Positions 8,052 through 16,409 of a stretch of 64,000 nucleotides of DNA are shown here, piece after piece; the stretch's first letter is position 1, and every line of letters starts with the position of its first letter. The notes under the pieces were generated by a model. The model did no database searches, had not been told where the DNA came from, and saw only the letters and a program-made list of their open reading frames with translations. The translations under genes and the position numbers were made by a program. This DNA is from Pseudomonas helvetica (GTDB lineage: Bacteria; Pseudomonadota; Gammaproteobacteria; Pseudomonadales; Pseudomonadaceae). The stretch lies in assembly GCF_039908645.1 (NCBI RefSeq), contig NZ_CP150917.1, forward strand, positions 1,584,501 to 1,648,500, given 5' to 3'.

Positions 8052-8181
8052 GTGAAGGGGTGGGGGGATTTGAGTACCGTTGAACATCCCGTAGGGATCA
8101 GTGGGCCGAAACCCAACAGCCGAAGCTGTTAATTATCAGAACCGCCCTCGTTCGCACGAGAGGAGAAACCCACCCCTTCAC
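8052..8181 (-). ncRNA. Candidate structured RNA of the RT-SLATT system
   Basis: A perfect 13-bp inverted repeat (GTGAAGGGGTGGG at 8052-8064, its complement at 8169-8181) closes a 130-nt region. Inside, read on the minus strand, are at least four local hairpins: CTCGT-GCGA-ACGAG (8147-8160, a GNRA loop), AACAGC-UUCG-GCUGUU (8115-8130, a UUCG loop), UGGG/CCCA (8102-8115) and AUCCC/GGGAU (8086-8098). UGGGUUUC occurs twice (8165-8172 and 8108-8115). A promoter ends just upstream so that transcription would begin at the 5' arm. This matches the layout of RT-associated template RNAs (retron or DRT type). It ends 22 nt before the SLATT start. Confidence 0.65.
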
Positions 8182-8186
8182 GACTG

Positions 8187-8215
8187 ATTCTACAGTGCCA
8201 TTATGAAGCGTGGAA
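8187..8215 (-). promoter_or_regulatory. Sigma70-like promoter for the RT-system RNA
   Basis: The -10 box TAGAAT is at 8192-8187 and a -35-like TTCCAC at 8215-8210, with 17-bp spacing. The -35 is weak (3 of 6 matches). Predicted transcription start is near 8181-8180, exactly where the left arm of the RNA's closing stem begins. Confidence 0.5.
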
Positions 8216-8486
8216 GCCACCCAGCCACTTGACCGTTCTCTTCCCTTGGCCTCCGATAATTGACGTCGCCCCCCCTCTCGCGGAGGCTTTGCCGCATCCC
8301 GTCCTTTGTTCACTGGCGCATTGTTCGTGTGAGGGCGGCTGAGCCCGCAAAAATCTCGCTGATTGTATTTCTCTCGTCGGCCCCCATAACCTCTTCAATG
8401 CTGCATGTGGATAGCGCGTCGTTCCAGAACGTTAAAAAATGGGAATGCGGCAACTGCTGTGAAACGTTCAATCAAAGGAAAAGTGA

Positions 8487-9317
8487 ATGACCCTTTCAGT
8501 CCCTTGGGGAATCGTAGGTTTTGTGGCTGGCTGGTGTTGGAGAAAGGTCGAAAAGGCCTTGTTCTATAAAACTTACCTCCATTCTCATCGTCGCTGGACG
8601 AGCAAGCATGGGTTAGGTTCATTTTGGGAGCGGCTTGGTGAGCATTTGGAGTACAGCGTTTATCTTGCAGAATCCACTGACGCGCAGCCCCAAGAATCCA
8701 AAATCGCTTTGAGAGCAAAGCAAGGCACCGTCAACCGCTTCGAATGTGTGTTCGAAGGTCGGGGTATGGGGGTGAAATACCAAGACAGGATCATTGCAGT
8801 CGACGTGGACAAGACACCGGCCATTTTCAAATTGAATAACCAGCCGGTGTGTGAGCTTATCGACGTGGCGAATGACAGGGTACGGTTCTCTTTAGATACC
8901 TACCGCCTTCGCCACTGCAGTGTCGAACTGAGTGATGGCCGCAACATCCTTATACCAGATGGTCTGACCCAAACCTTGACCCAAACGTCGACATGGAACT
9001 CCCAGTGGTCTCAGCGCTGGGACATGGATTGGAATTTGGATGCGGTGAAATTTGCCAAGCAGGAGCTCGAAATTTATTGGCGATGGTTTGGCACCTACTC
9101 CTACTCGGGCACGTGTGTTTCCATTGCTAATGGTGGGCCAAAATACGCTGCCCCATGGGTGCGCATAGGTGCTAAGGCTATCGGATGGGTCATGAGCAGA
9201 CGATGGCTGGTGACGGCTCAGTTCTGGCTGGCGATCTGGTCGGGCTTATGGGTGCTAGATCAGGATGACCGTTTGAGATGGCGTTGGAAGAAGCCAGTAA
9301 GCGATTCAGGCGTTTGA
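8487..9317 (+). CDS. Hypothetical protein with two hydrophobic segments
   Basis: The protein has 276 residues. A short hydrophobic N-terminus (WGIVGFVAGWCW) and a second hydrophobic stretch near residues 230-260 (WLVTAQFWLAIWSGLWVL) flank a soluble beta-rich middle with many aromatic residues. There is no known motif. It is divergent from the RT-SLATT operon (about 300 bp between the promoter and this start) and convergent with the Gabija-like pair. It may be a separate cargo gene. Confidence 0.5.
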   Translation: MTLSVPWGIVGFVAGWCWRKVEKALFYKTYLHSHRRWTSKHGLGSFWERLGEHLEYSVYLAESTDAQPQESKIALRAKQGTVNRFECVFEGRGMGVKYQDRIIAVDVDKTPAIFKLNNQPVCELIDVANDRVRFSLDTYRLRHCSVELSDGRNILIPDGLTQTLTQTSTWNSQWSQRWDMDWNLDAVKFAKQELEIYWRWFGTYSYSGTCVSIANGGPKYAAPWVRIGAKAIGWVMSRRWLVTAQFWLAIWSGLWVLDQDDRLRWRWKKPVSDSGV

Positions 9318-9369
9318 GACGGTCTGGTCATTTCTGTCATGAAACGGGTAGGGGGTGGCATTCAGACGG

Positions 9370-11376
9370 CTACAAAGGCTGGATGTCCCAACCCTGCTCG
9401 CGAAGCTGCACGCAGTTGGCGTCGAATGCTTCTCCCTCGCCGAGCGCTCGTCTGCTGATTGCCAGGCAGAGCAGGTGAGTCGGGCGCGTCATCGCTACAT
9501 ACATGGCAAGTAGGCGCTGAGTAGTTCTCTTTCCAGGTCGAGCCCCGCCGTGGCTGTTTTGCCCGGCAGCCCATGGCAACAAACTAGCGATGAAGTGCTC
9601 GTAGTTGAACGTTTCAAGCACAAGCGTCGCAGTGTGGGTCTGCCCCTTGCTCGAATGAATAGAGCCGAGTTTGATGTCCACCACACTATTTTCATGAGTG
9701 CTTCGGAAGGTATTCACTGCATTATGTGCAGCCCCTGTCTGCGCAACCTCTAAGCTTTCCGGTACCCAAGCAAGGTACTCCTGTGCTGTCTCGGATTGCT
9801 CATGCGCGCCACCAAGCACTGATGCCAAATCGGAGAAGCGGCGTGCGTAGGATGACCAGCTGCCGGTGCTGATGATGTTGGATGTGAACAGCAGCTCAAC
9901 CACCAGTTGTTGGTAGCTGGCCAAGTCTTCTGGGTTGGTTAAAAGTTGCTGAACCTGGACATGCTGCCGGGCCCCTATCTTGATTTTGGTAGTGAGGTTG
10001 GTGAGGTTCACCAGGTGGAGAAGCCCCTTGGCGACTTCCTCAACGCTATGGTGTGCGGTATCGCCTTTAACGAGGTTCCGCTTCGCTTGACGAATGCGCT
10101 CAATCAACGTCGGAGGGCGGTATGCCGCCGCCCCTGCGTTACGGTCATAGCCGTCCCAGTAATGCCCGACCGTCTTTGGATAATGTAGCGGGTCGGCATC
10201 GACAGGATTGAAGTCTCTATGGGTATAGCCGATCGCCGAGACTATGGCTTTTCCATGCAAGGCAACGGGGAGCTCTTGGAGAACCAGGCGTCCATAAGCA
10301 TTCAGTACACCGCTACAGTCACCATCAGGGAAAATAAAAATGGTGTGGCGAAGTGGCCTTTCCGCATCCGCGTTGCGCCGCCCGGAAAGCCCGTCTACAA
10401 CGGTACGGAAAGCAAAGGGATTTGCCAACAACGCGATCGACTCATCGAAGCGAAAGCTGCTGGAGATGTCGACTGTTCTGCTTCGATCCGGAAAGTCACT
10501 GCCATTGGTGTGGACGTCCGATTCGAAAATCGCCTGATTGGGATCGCCAACTCGCGTTACGCATATCCCTGGATTGTCACGGGGGAAAATCGCGCTCAGG
10601 TAGTCGTTCTGCATCGCTGAGGTGTCTTGCATCTCGTCGATGAAGACGCAGGGAAAACGGTGCCTCAATCCCTTCGTGACGCTAGGTCGCTCACTAAGCT
10701 GGGCGGTGCCCAGTACGAAAATTTCGTCGTAGCAGAAGTACCCTTGCCGGGCTGCCTTTCCTACCGCTCGCGCCATTATTTGATAGCTTTGAGCATCTGG
10801 GCCACACGGAAGGGTGCCCCGAGCGACCCCAAGGCGAGGATTGGAAAAGTCTGTACTGGCTAACCGGAGCAATTTGGTATCGAAGGTTCTATGTCCTAGG
10901 AAACCGCGCAGAATCCTCCTGTCCTCTCGTTCCTCCCACATGTACTTTGAGCGTACTCGGTGAGTCAGCTCATCATCGATCGCAGTGAAACGATTTTGAG
11001 TACACAGTAGCCAGGGCGTGGCAAGAAAGCGTCTGACGAAGCCATGAATCGTGTCGATGTAGTGAGGGTAACTCAGCAGTCGCCGGCCAACCTCAGTGTT
11101 CCCTAGGCGCTGCTCGATTTCATGGCGAGCAACGTTGGTGTGAGATAACACGCAAATCCCGCGAGTGCGGCTCTTCCAGTAGCGGGCAAGGATGGCGAGT
11201 TTGGCGACAAGCAATGTGGTTTTACCGCTTCCCGGGCACGCCGATACGTCGAGTGTTTCTCGTGATCGAAGAAACGCCATGCGCTGCTCATCCAGACCCT
11301 CAAGCTTCATAAGTCCTGAGATCCAGTCAATGTCCTCGTCGGTTATTTCGGGCACTAGGTCACGGAATGTGATCAT
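9370..11376 (-). CDS. gajB: UvrD-like SF1 helicase, Gabija GajB-like
   Basis: The protein has 668 residues with all main SF1A motifs: Walker A ACPGSGKTT near 46-54, a DEMQD box in VFIDEMQDTSAMQ, motif III VGDPNQAIF, motif IV SSFRFDES, motif V SIHSSKGQTHTATLVLE and motif VI AMTRPTHLL. Its ATG overlaps the stop of the upstream OLD-nuclease gene by ATGA. OLD nuclease plus UvrD helicase in one operon is the Gabija arrangement, in which GajA cleaves DNA and GajB senses DNA ends or depletes nucleotides. It is longer than the B. cereus GajB, so this may be a divergent subtype; a class 2 OLD repair pair is the alternative. Confidence 0.8.
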   Translation of the reverse strand: MITFRDLVPEITDEDIDWISGLMKLEGLDEQRMAFLRSRETLDVSACPGSGKTTLLVAKLAILARYWKSRTRGICVLSHTNVARHEIEQRLGNTEVGRRLLSYPHYIDTIHGFVRRFLATPWLLCTQNRFTAIDDELTHRVRSKYMWEEREDRRILRGFLGHRTFDTKLLRLASTDFSNPRLGVARGTLPCGPDAQSYQIMARAVGKAARQGYFCYDEIFVLGTAQLSERPSVTKGLRHRFPCVFIDEMQDTSAMQNDYLSAIFPRDNPGICVTRVGDPNQAIFESDVHTNGSDFPDRSRTVDISSSFRFDESIALLANPFAFRTVVDGLSGRRNADAERPLRHTIFIFPDGDCSGVLNAYGRLVLQELPVALHGKAIVSAIGYTHRDFNPVDADPLHYPKTVGHYWDGYDRNAGAAAYRPPTLIERIRQAKRNLVKGDTAHHSVEEVAKGLLHLVNLTNLTTKIKIGARQHVQVQQLLTNPEDLASYQQLVVELLFTSNIISTGSWSSYARRFSDLASVLGGAHEQSETAQEYLAWVPESLEVAQTGAAHNAVNTFRSTHENSVVDIKLGSIHSSKGQTHTATLVLETFNYEHFIASLLPWAAGQNSHGGARPGKRTTQRLLAMYVAMTRPTHLLCLAISRRALGEGEAFDANCVQLREQGWDIQPL

Positions 11377-13544
11377 GGCGTCTGCCGCTCAGGTTGCTGC
11401 GATGGTTGGTGCTGCTCGTGGGCTAACTGCAAGTGAGAGGTCGCATAGGTGATCGCCTCAACGAGGTAATCGGGGAATATCTCTTCCGAACCCTCGCGCC
11501 GTACCACAACCTCTGGATAGCGTTGTTCCAAAATATCGACGAGGTACTGAGCCGTGATTGCTTTTGAGGCTACCTTGCGGTGGAACAGGGCATAGACAGT
11601 AGAACTTACTTGCTCTGGCGAGAGGTTTGAACTGTGATAGCCGTCATATTCAGCAATGGCCTGCTCGATGATCTGATCATGCGTTTCCCTACCGGTATGA
11701 AGTGCATCATCCTTCGCAGCTAGGCGTGCGGCGATCAACACCTCGCGCGCCATACCGCTGAAGGCCAAGTCGTATTCCAATGTCCAATGCCCCGCCACGA
11801 ACGTTTTTACATTCTGCTCGTCGTTCGCTTTACGTAGGCGACGTCGCTCCTCCAAACCGAAAAGTCGGCTTTCATCATCGACACCAAAATCGCGCGTTGC
11901 GCGCCACTTTCTCTGTGCAGTATTTTCCCATTTCGGATCGTCCGCACCTTCCACTAAGCCTAAGATTTCTGGAGCGCAATCCGGCATGACATCCATGTCC
12001 GAGACACAGGCTACAGGGATGTTTAGAACACCAGACCCGGGGCTCGCACGTTGGAGGATGCGGGCATAGCGACCGAGACCAATGCCCCCGACATTTACGA
12101 CCGACACCCCATGGCGGGTTAAGTCCTTTCCGAGCAGCTTCGCCAGCGCCGGCAACAGGATGGCCTCAGCATCGCCCTCGACGATGAGCACTCCACGTGC
12201 AAAGAACAAATTCGCCTTGGTTACGTCCAGGAAACGGGCGAGGAAGCGATAGTCCCCTTCATCCAGCTTTGTGTGCTGCTTCCCAAGCGAATAAGCTTTG
12301 CGGCCGTGCATGAGCACTAGATTGTCTAGGGCGATCCTGGAGCTGAGGTTGGGACTATGGGTGGTGAGGATGACTTGTACCGGGCGTGTTTCGCTTTCCT
12401 GGCTGGCCTCATCCGCAGTTGTTTCGCGATGGTCAGTGGACTCAGATGAAGGGGTTCCGGAGCCTTCGTTCCACGGAAATGAGTCTTCAACACGCTCATC
12501 GTTTACCGTTTCTTGTATGACAGCGGGGGAGGCGGCTCTGGGGTTTGCTGCTTCGCTCAAAAATTCCATCAGGCGCAGTTGCCGCTGGGGATGGAGGTGG
12601 GCCTCGGGCTCCTCAATGAGTAACAGCGGCAGCCCATCAGGCTCCTTGCCCAGCAACAGCAACTCACAGGCCATGAACATCAGGTTATTGGAGCCCAGTC
12701 CATACTCGCCCCGTGCCTCTTGTGATCCTTGGTCAAGCAGGCTCAGTTCCATGCGTTCCAGTATCTGCCTGAGACGGGCGGATTCGGAACTGCCGTCGAC
12801 GAAGTTGATGCGCCCTTGTAGCTCATCCCCCTCAAGCGAAAGATGCGAAAGGTAGTTGTCGTTGATTGAGCCTTGTGCAGCAGCCACGCCTGGGTGCAGA
12901 TTCACTAAATGCCGTAAGTAACCTGCTAACCCAGTGAGGCTCAACGATGCGGGGTTTTCCAAGGGCCGATCGGTATCGAATCCAGTACCGTCCTTGATGT
13001 TGGGGAAGTTTTTGAGCACCTGCGACAGTCGTGATCCACGTCCTGGAGACATTTCCCGTGTGGCATCACGAAGAGGGCGCAGGTATGCAGCAGCCAGAAG
13101 CTGCCGGACGTTGGTGTCGAGGCTTGGGCCGCCGCCGCTGTGACCACTGCGCACCACAATATCCACCCAGCGACGTGCTAGTACGTCGTCCGAGAGCCTT
13201 CGTGCTGTCCAGTGGATGTAAACGACCGCAGCGCTACCATTGAACGTGACGTACTCAGATAACGCCCCCTGATCCGCGACGGATAGGTCTGCAAATTTTG
13301 CAACGATCGTGATCTGGGTCGCCTGCGGCCCTTCGGCAGGAATATGGAAGTCTTCGGGCTGCAGGCGTACGTATTCTCCGTCACGCGTTTGAAGGACGAA
13401 CCGCAGGGCATCGATTACCGATGATTTACCCGCGTCGTTCTCCCCCACTAATGCGGTGACGCCTTTGTTGAACTCAATGAAAAGATGGTTCGGCTCTGCG
13501 CCAAACTGACGGAAATTCTGAACCTTGAGTGCTGACAAATACAT
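11373..13544 (-). CDS. gajA: OLD-family ATPase/TOPRIM endonuclease, Gabija GajA-like
   Basis: The protein has 723 residues. An ABC-type ATPase comes first: Walker A GENDAGKSS at 34-42, Walker B LLLIEEPEAHLHP near 307-319 and an H-loop TTHSPNL near 394-400. A TOPRIM nuclease follows, with VLIVEGDAE at 452-460 and SDMD at 515-518 as the metal-binding acids. An unusual acidic, serine-rich insert (about 340-385) separates Walker B from the H-loop. The gene is directly upstream of and coupled to the helicase gene. Gabija nucleases cleave phage DNA when nucleotides fall. The start ATG 13544 begins MYLSALKVQNFRQF, as expected for OLD proteins. Confidence 0.82.
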   Translation of the reverse strand: MYLSALKVQNFRQFGAEPNHLFIEFNKGVTALVGENDAGKSSVIDALRFVLQTRDGEYVRLQPEDFHIPAEGPQATQITIVAKFADLSVADQGALSEYVTFNGSAAVVYIHWTARRLSDDVLARRWVDIVVRSGHSGGGPSLDTNVRQLLAAAYLRPLRDATREMSPGRGSRLSQVLKNFPNIKDGTGFDTDRPLENPASLSLTGLAGYLRHLVNLHPGVAAAQGSINDNYLSHLSLEGDELQGRINFVDGSSESARLRQILERMELSLLDQGSQEARGEYGLGSNNLMFMACELLLLGKEPDGLPLLLIEEPEAHLHPQRQLRLMEFLSEAANPRAASPAVIQETVNDERVEDSFPWNEGSGTPSSESTDHRETTADEASQESETRPVQVILTTHSPNLSSRIALDNLVLMHGRKAYSLGKQHTKLDEGDYRFLARFLDVTKANLFFARGVLIVEGDAEAILLPALAKLLGKDLTRHGVSVVNVGGIGLGRYARILQRASPGSGVLNIPVACVSDMDVMPDCAPEILGLVEGADDPKWENTAQRKWRATRDFGVDDESRLFGLEERRRLRKANDEQNVKTFVAGHWTLEYDLAFSGMAREVLIAARLAAKDDALHTGRETHDQIIEQAIAEYDGYHSSNLSPEQVSSTVYALFHRKVASKAITAQYLVDILEQRYPEVVVRREGSEEIFPDYLVEAITYATSHLQLAHEQHQPSQQPERQTP

Positions 13545-13647
13545 CCATGTGTTCCTCTCAAAGAGGGGGGCGGCGTATTGGGCGGATCAGCCAATAGTAC
13601 TCGAAACCGTCCAAGATTCTTGCTCGCTGGCGAGATTCAGGTGGACT

Positions 13648-13799
13648 TGTCGGCGCTGATGCGATTTTCACCCAGTCTGCTGCTTTTGACTGACCCACAT
13701 GCTGCCTCCGAAATTATTCGCAAGGTCATCATTTTTTTGAGTACTCGGGTGGATCAACGAATTCCAGCAGCCTGGTTCAAAATCGCATCAGCGCCAACA
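13648..13799. mobile_element. 152-bp MITE-like element with IS21-type ends
   Basis: The termini are 28-bp inverted repeats (13648-13675 and 13772-13799) that match at 25 of 28 positions and start TGT(C/T)GGCGCTGATGCG. Inside each end are secondary repeats with TGACCCAC/GGATCAAC motifs. There is no coding capacity. The same end occurs singly at 5851-5903. A clear target duplication was not found. It fills most of the 349-bp gap upstream of the GajA-like gene. Confidence 0.55.
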
Positions 13800-13893
13800 C
13801 CCCTGTCTGGCTCATGTCTCAGCGTAGAGTACCCTTCATGTACCGTGAACCATAAGATTAAGTGCTCGAAAGAGAATTTTTTTGGTTATTCGG

Positions 13894-14469
13894 TCACCGC
13901 CAAAGCGTAGCTAGAAAACCTAACGCTAGTCCGGTAGCGGCACTTGCTGCAATCCACCAGCTACTGATCAAGCCTGAATGCCAAACTTTAATTGCCAGCA
14001 TGCCGAAACTGGCTATTCCCGTGACCCATTTAAAACGTGTGGCGACTTCAGAGGCACGACCGATAGCCATGAAAGTAGCGATGAGGCTCGCCTGTAAGGC
14101 GTAAGGTAGCTTCCGAAATATTCTTCCGGGTTTTGTTACTTCGTAGCGGCTGAAGTAAGTATTGTCACCATAAAGATTTACCGGATATATGACGGATTTT
14201 AGCAATTTTAGCTTGAAGGCAAGTTCAATTGACTTCTCAAGGCGAAATCTCCAGTTCCTTGCGATGTCTTGTTCGTAGTGCGAGGCTTTTGCTCCCATTG
14301 GTGAATCACAGTCGAACAAAACCTCGCAGCCCATTATGCGATTTGCTTCGCTGTTGAGTCGCGAGTGATGATGTTTCGTTAACCCGACTCCGCGCTCTAT
14401 CAGATCAATGCTGCAAGCTATCAAGTGTCGCTTCATCCAGATTTTAAAATTACGGTTAACTCTTGGCAT
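13894..14469 (-). CDS. Hypothetical membrane protein
   Basis: The protein has 191 residues. A soluble basic N-terminal half (KIWMKRHLIACSIDLIERG, with HYEQDIARNWRFRLEKS) is followed by C-terminal membrane helices (IASFGMLAIKVWHSGLISSW, WWIAASAATGLALGFLATLW). The local sequence is AT-richer than its neighbours, a sign of separate acquisition. No family recognised. Confidence 0.5.
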   Translation of the reverse strand: MPRVNRNFKIWMKRHLIACSIDLIERGVGLTKHHHSRLNSEANRIMGCEVLFDCDSPMGAKASHYEQDIARNWRFRLEKSIELAFKLKLLKSVIYPVNLYGDNTYFSRYEVTKPGRIFRKLPYALQASLIATFMAIGRASEVATRFKWVTGIASFGMLAIKVWHSGLISSWWIAASAATGLALGFLATLWR

Positions 14470-14684
14470 TGGTATGAGGTTACTTTGCTAGGATGTTAAT
14501 GTCGTTATGTGAAGAAATGAAGATGTTTGCTGGCTTGATGCATTTATTATGTTTTCGTTTCTTCGAAATAAATTTAGAGCTTTGGCTTCTATCTTTCTCT
14601 GCACCGTAGACCAATCCCGTTATCGCTGTCCAGTGGGGCTATGCCCCCACTCGGTCATCCGCTCAATCCAGTTGTGAGTTGAGT

Positions 14685-15341
14685 TCAGTTTGTGTTGGGA
14701 TTAATCGCACCATCTATGTCGATTGAATCACTCAGTGACCACGACGAGTCGCCCAGAGCACGGGTCACGACATAGCCACAACCATTAGGGACGTGATTAT
14801 CGATCTCGTAACTGCGCCACTCGATCATCGCTCGGGCATCAACCTGGAGTAGCTTGCGCTCGATGAGCCAAGCTGCCACATTGAGAAATTGTCCGTGCGA
14901 AAAGACTAGGATTTCTTGCGCCGGGTGTGTGGCGACGCGATCTAGGAACGATCGTGCGCGGCCAATAAACTCCAGAAACGACTCAGCACCCTCTCCATCA
15001 ATGTAGGACGGATCTGCGTTCGCCCAATACTGGTCGACCCATGCCTTCCGTTGCCCGACGGTGGTGTTCACACATCTGGTCGGATCTAGGTAGGTGAACT
15101 CCTCGATGGGCCATGTCTCAAATGGAGCGTCAGGGAATACGGAGATGGTCGCATCTGCGGTCGCTCGAGCCCGAGAGAAAGGGGAGGCAATGATTAACTC
15201 AGGTGCACGGCCGACGGATTGCGCCACTCGTTTAGCTTGTTCGATTCCCTTTTCGGTGAGCGGGATATTTGCATGATCGAGGGTGGCTGCCCCGGCATTG
15301 GCCGCGCTTTCTCCATGACGCACTAGCCTGACATTCTTCAT
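14685..15341 (-). CDS. Histidine phosphatase family protein (phosphoglycerate-mutase-like)
   Basis: The protein has 218 residues. The catalytic motif LVRHGESAANAG starts at residue 6; the arginine/glutamate pair is in ASPFSRARATAD, and the second histidine is in ILVFSHGQFLNVAA. This is a complete branch-1 histidine phosphatase, acting on small phosphoesters or phosphoproteins; the substrate cannot be read from sequence. It is a single gene in the island, preceded by a gene-free stretch. Phosphatases of this fold appear in defence islands but no partner is seen here. Confidence 0.8.
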   Translation of the reverse strand: MKNVRLVRHGESAANAGAATLDHANIPLTEKGIEQAKRVAQSVGRAPELIIASPFSRARATADATISVFPDAPFETWPIEEFTYLDPTRCVNTTVGQRKAWVDQYWANADPSYIDGEGAESFLEFIGRARSFLDRVATHPAQEILVFSHGQFLNVAAWLIERKLLQVDARAMIEWRSYEIDNHVPNGCGYVVTRALGDSSWSLSDSIDIDGAINPNTN

Positions 15342-15746
15342 TGACTTACCTGTCGTTTCGCCGACTTACGACACCAGTAGCGTTGCTAGGGGCATGACTG
15401 GAATCAGGGTAGAGGTGGATGGGGTGGCATATCGACTTCTGAAAGCTCGATCCAGTGAACCTCATTATCGCCCGCATCCAGAGCGAGCTGTTAATAAACA
15501 GGGAGGGGAGCTTGTCGGCGTACGGCATCGTGGCTTCTTCCGTGGAAGAGAGACGCGTCGTAATCTCTAGGGGCGTCGTCCCTTCGGGCCTTGTGCCCAC
15601 CTATGACTGGTGACCCCAATGGCCTGCTGGGCTCTGGCTCAAATACGTGCAAAATTATTGAGAATTATGGCAAAGCGATAATTATGGCCAGCCAATAATT
15701 TTAAATAAATCACAGTTGTTTTCTCAGCGTGACTCACCTCGCGCCA
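15342..15746. other. Gene-free stretch upstream of the histidine phosphatase gene
   Basis: A weak minus-strand frame (15346-15600) has composition unlike a protein and no ribosome site, so I do not call it. The stretch includes CGTCGTCCCTTCGGGCCTTG near 15566, similar to a sequence at 5907, and an AT-rich symmetrical block at 15651-15702. Confidence 0.4.
15651..15702. repeat. AT-rich symmetrical repeat block, operator-like
   Basis: A perfect 10-bp inverted repeat (AAAATTATTG at 15651-15660, CAATAATTTT at 15693-15702) encloses two direct copies of AATTATGGC at 15663-15671 and 15680-15688. This could be a protein-binding site or a recombination relic. No adjacent gene start decides which. Confidence 0.4.
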
Positions 15747-15950
15747 CTAGCTGAGGGACTGCGTGCCTAGCCAGGCGCTTACCTTTTCCTGCTTGTTCAG
15801 GATCCTTTGCTTCAGCATTCCAGCATTGAAGAGAGCGAGCAGTCGTTGTCTGTTCGTCCCACCAGGAAACGATTCGGCGATCTCGACGTTACAGTGGTTG
15901 GACTCACTCAAAGCTCACCTTATGATCATGTCCGCAGCGGCCCTGGAATG
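15747..15950 (-). pseudogene. Decayed paralogue of the gene at 17.3-17.9 kb
   Basis: Minus-strand reading gives HSRAAADMIIR, a TGA stop, then ALSESNHCNVEIAESFP and RQRLLALFNAG, ending at 15747-15749. The paralogue at 17324-17875 has HYRAAASMIVKW, LLSKSRHRNVELAEWFP and RQRLLAILNLG at the same spacing, so the TGA replaces a tryptophan codon. Only the C-terminal half is left here. Function unknown. Confidence 0.6.
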
Positions 15951-16220
15951 ATCGGCCTTGGTTGACCACTACAGATGACCTCTTTACTAAGTCTTTGGTT
16001 TTCTTAAGCAGACTCATTACTGAAAAGGCGAGGCGGGGCGGGGCGAGTCCTGGGGAGGCGGTGGGACTCGCGGGCATAAACTGGGTCACCGTAAGCTCAT
16101 CCGCTTGGACGCGACCTAAGCACACGCTGTAAAAAACTCATGTCACGCTGTGCTATAGTACCGATAAGTGATAGCTAGGCTAGCACGCACACCTCCCTTC
16201 ACGGGCGGAGAACTTGAGGA

Positions 16221-16409
16221 ATGAAAATGCTTGGACTTCTGATTAAACCGAGTAAGGAGGAGAAGGAGCTTCTGGAGGCGTTGCGCGATCTCCAAACTCT
16301 ACGTGTAAGCTCCCGTGGAGGGATGTCCATTGATTCGCAAGAAATTCTAAACAACAAGAATTTTATCGCTGCGAGCGAGAAAGCAAAAAAAATTGTGGCT
16401 AGTGAATAA
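16221..16409 (+). CDS. Small hypothetical protein, first gene of a two-gene membrane operon
   Basis: The protein has 62 residues, lysine- and glutamate-rich and helical (KPSKEEKELLEALRDLQTL, then ASEKAKKIVASE), with GAGG just before ATG 16221. The stop TAA overlaps the ATG of the next gene by one base (TAATG), so the two are translationally coupled. It is probably a cytosolic partner of the membrane protein downstream. No known family. Confidence 0.6.
   Translation: MKMLGLLIKPSKEEKELLEALRDLQTLRVSSRGGMSIDSQEILNNKNFIAASEKAKKIVASE

Noticed and set aside
13578..13910. Plus-strand frame of 110 codons
   Set aside because: It runs through the MITE-like element and has no coding character.
15346..15600. 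Minus-strand frame before the histidine phosphatase gene
   Set aside because: No ribosome site and unlikely composition; not supported as a gene.
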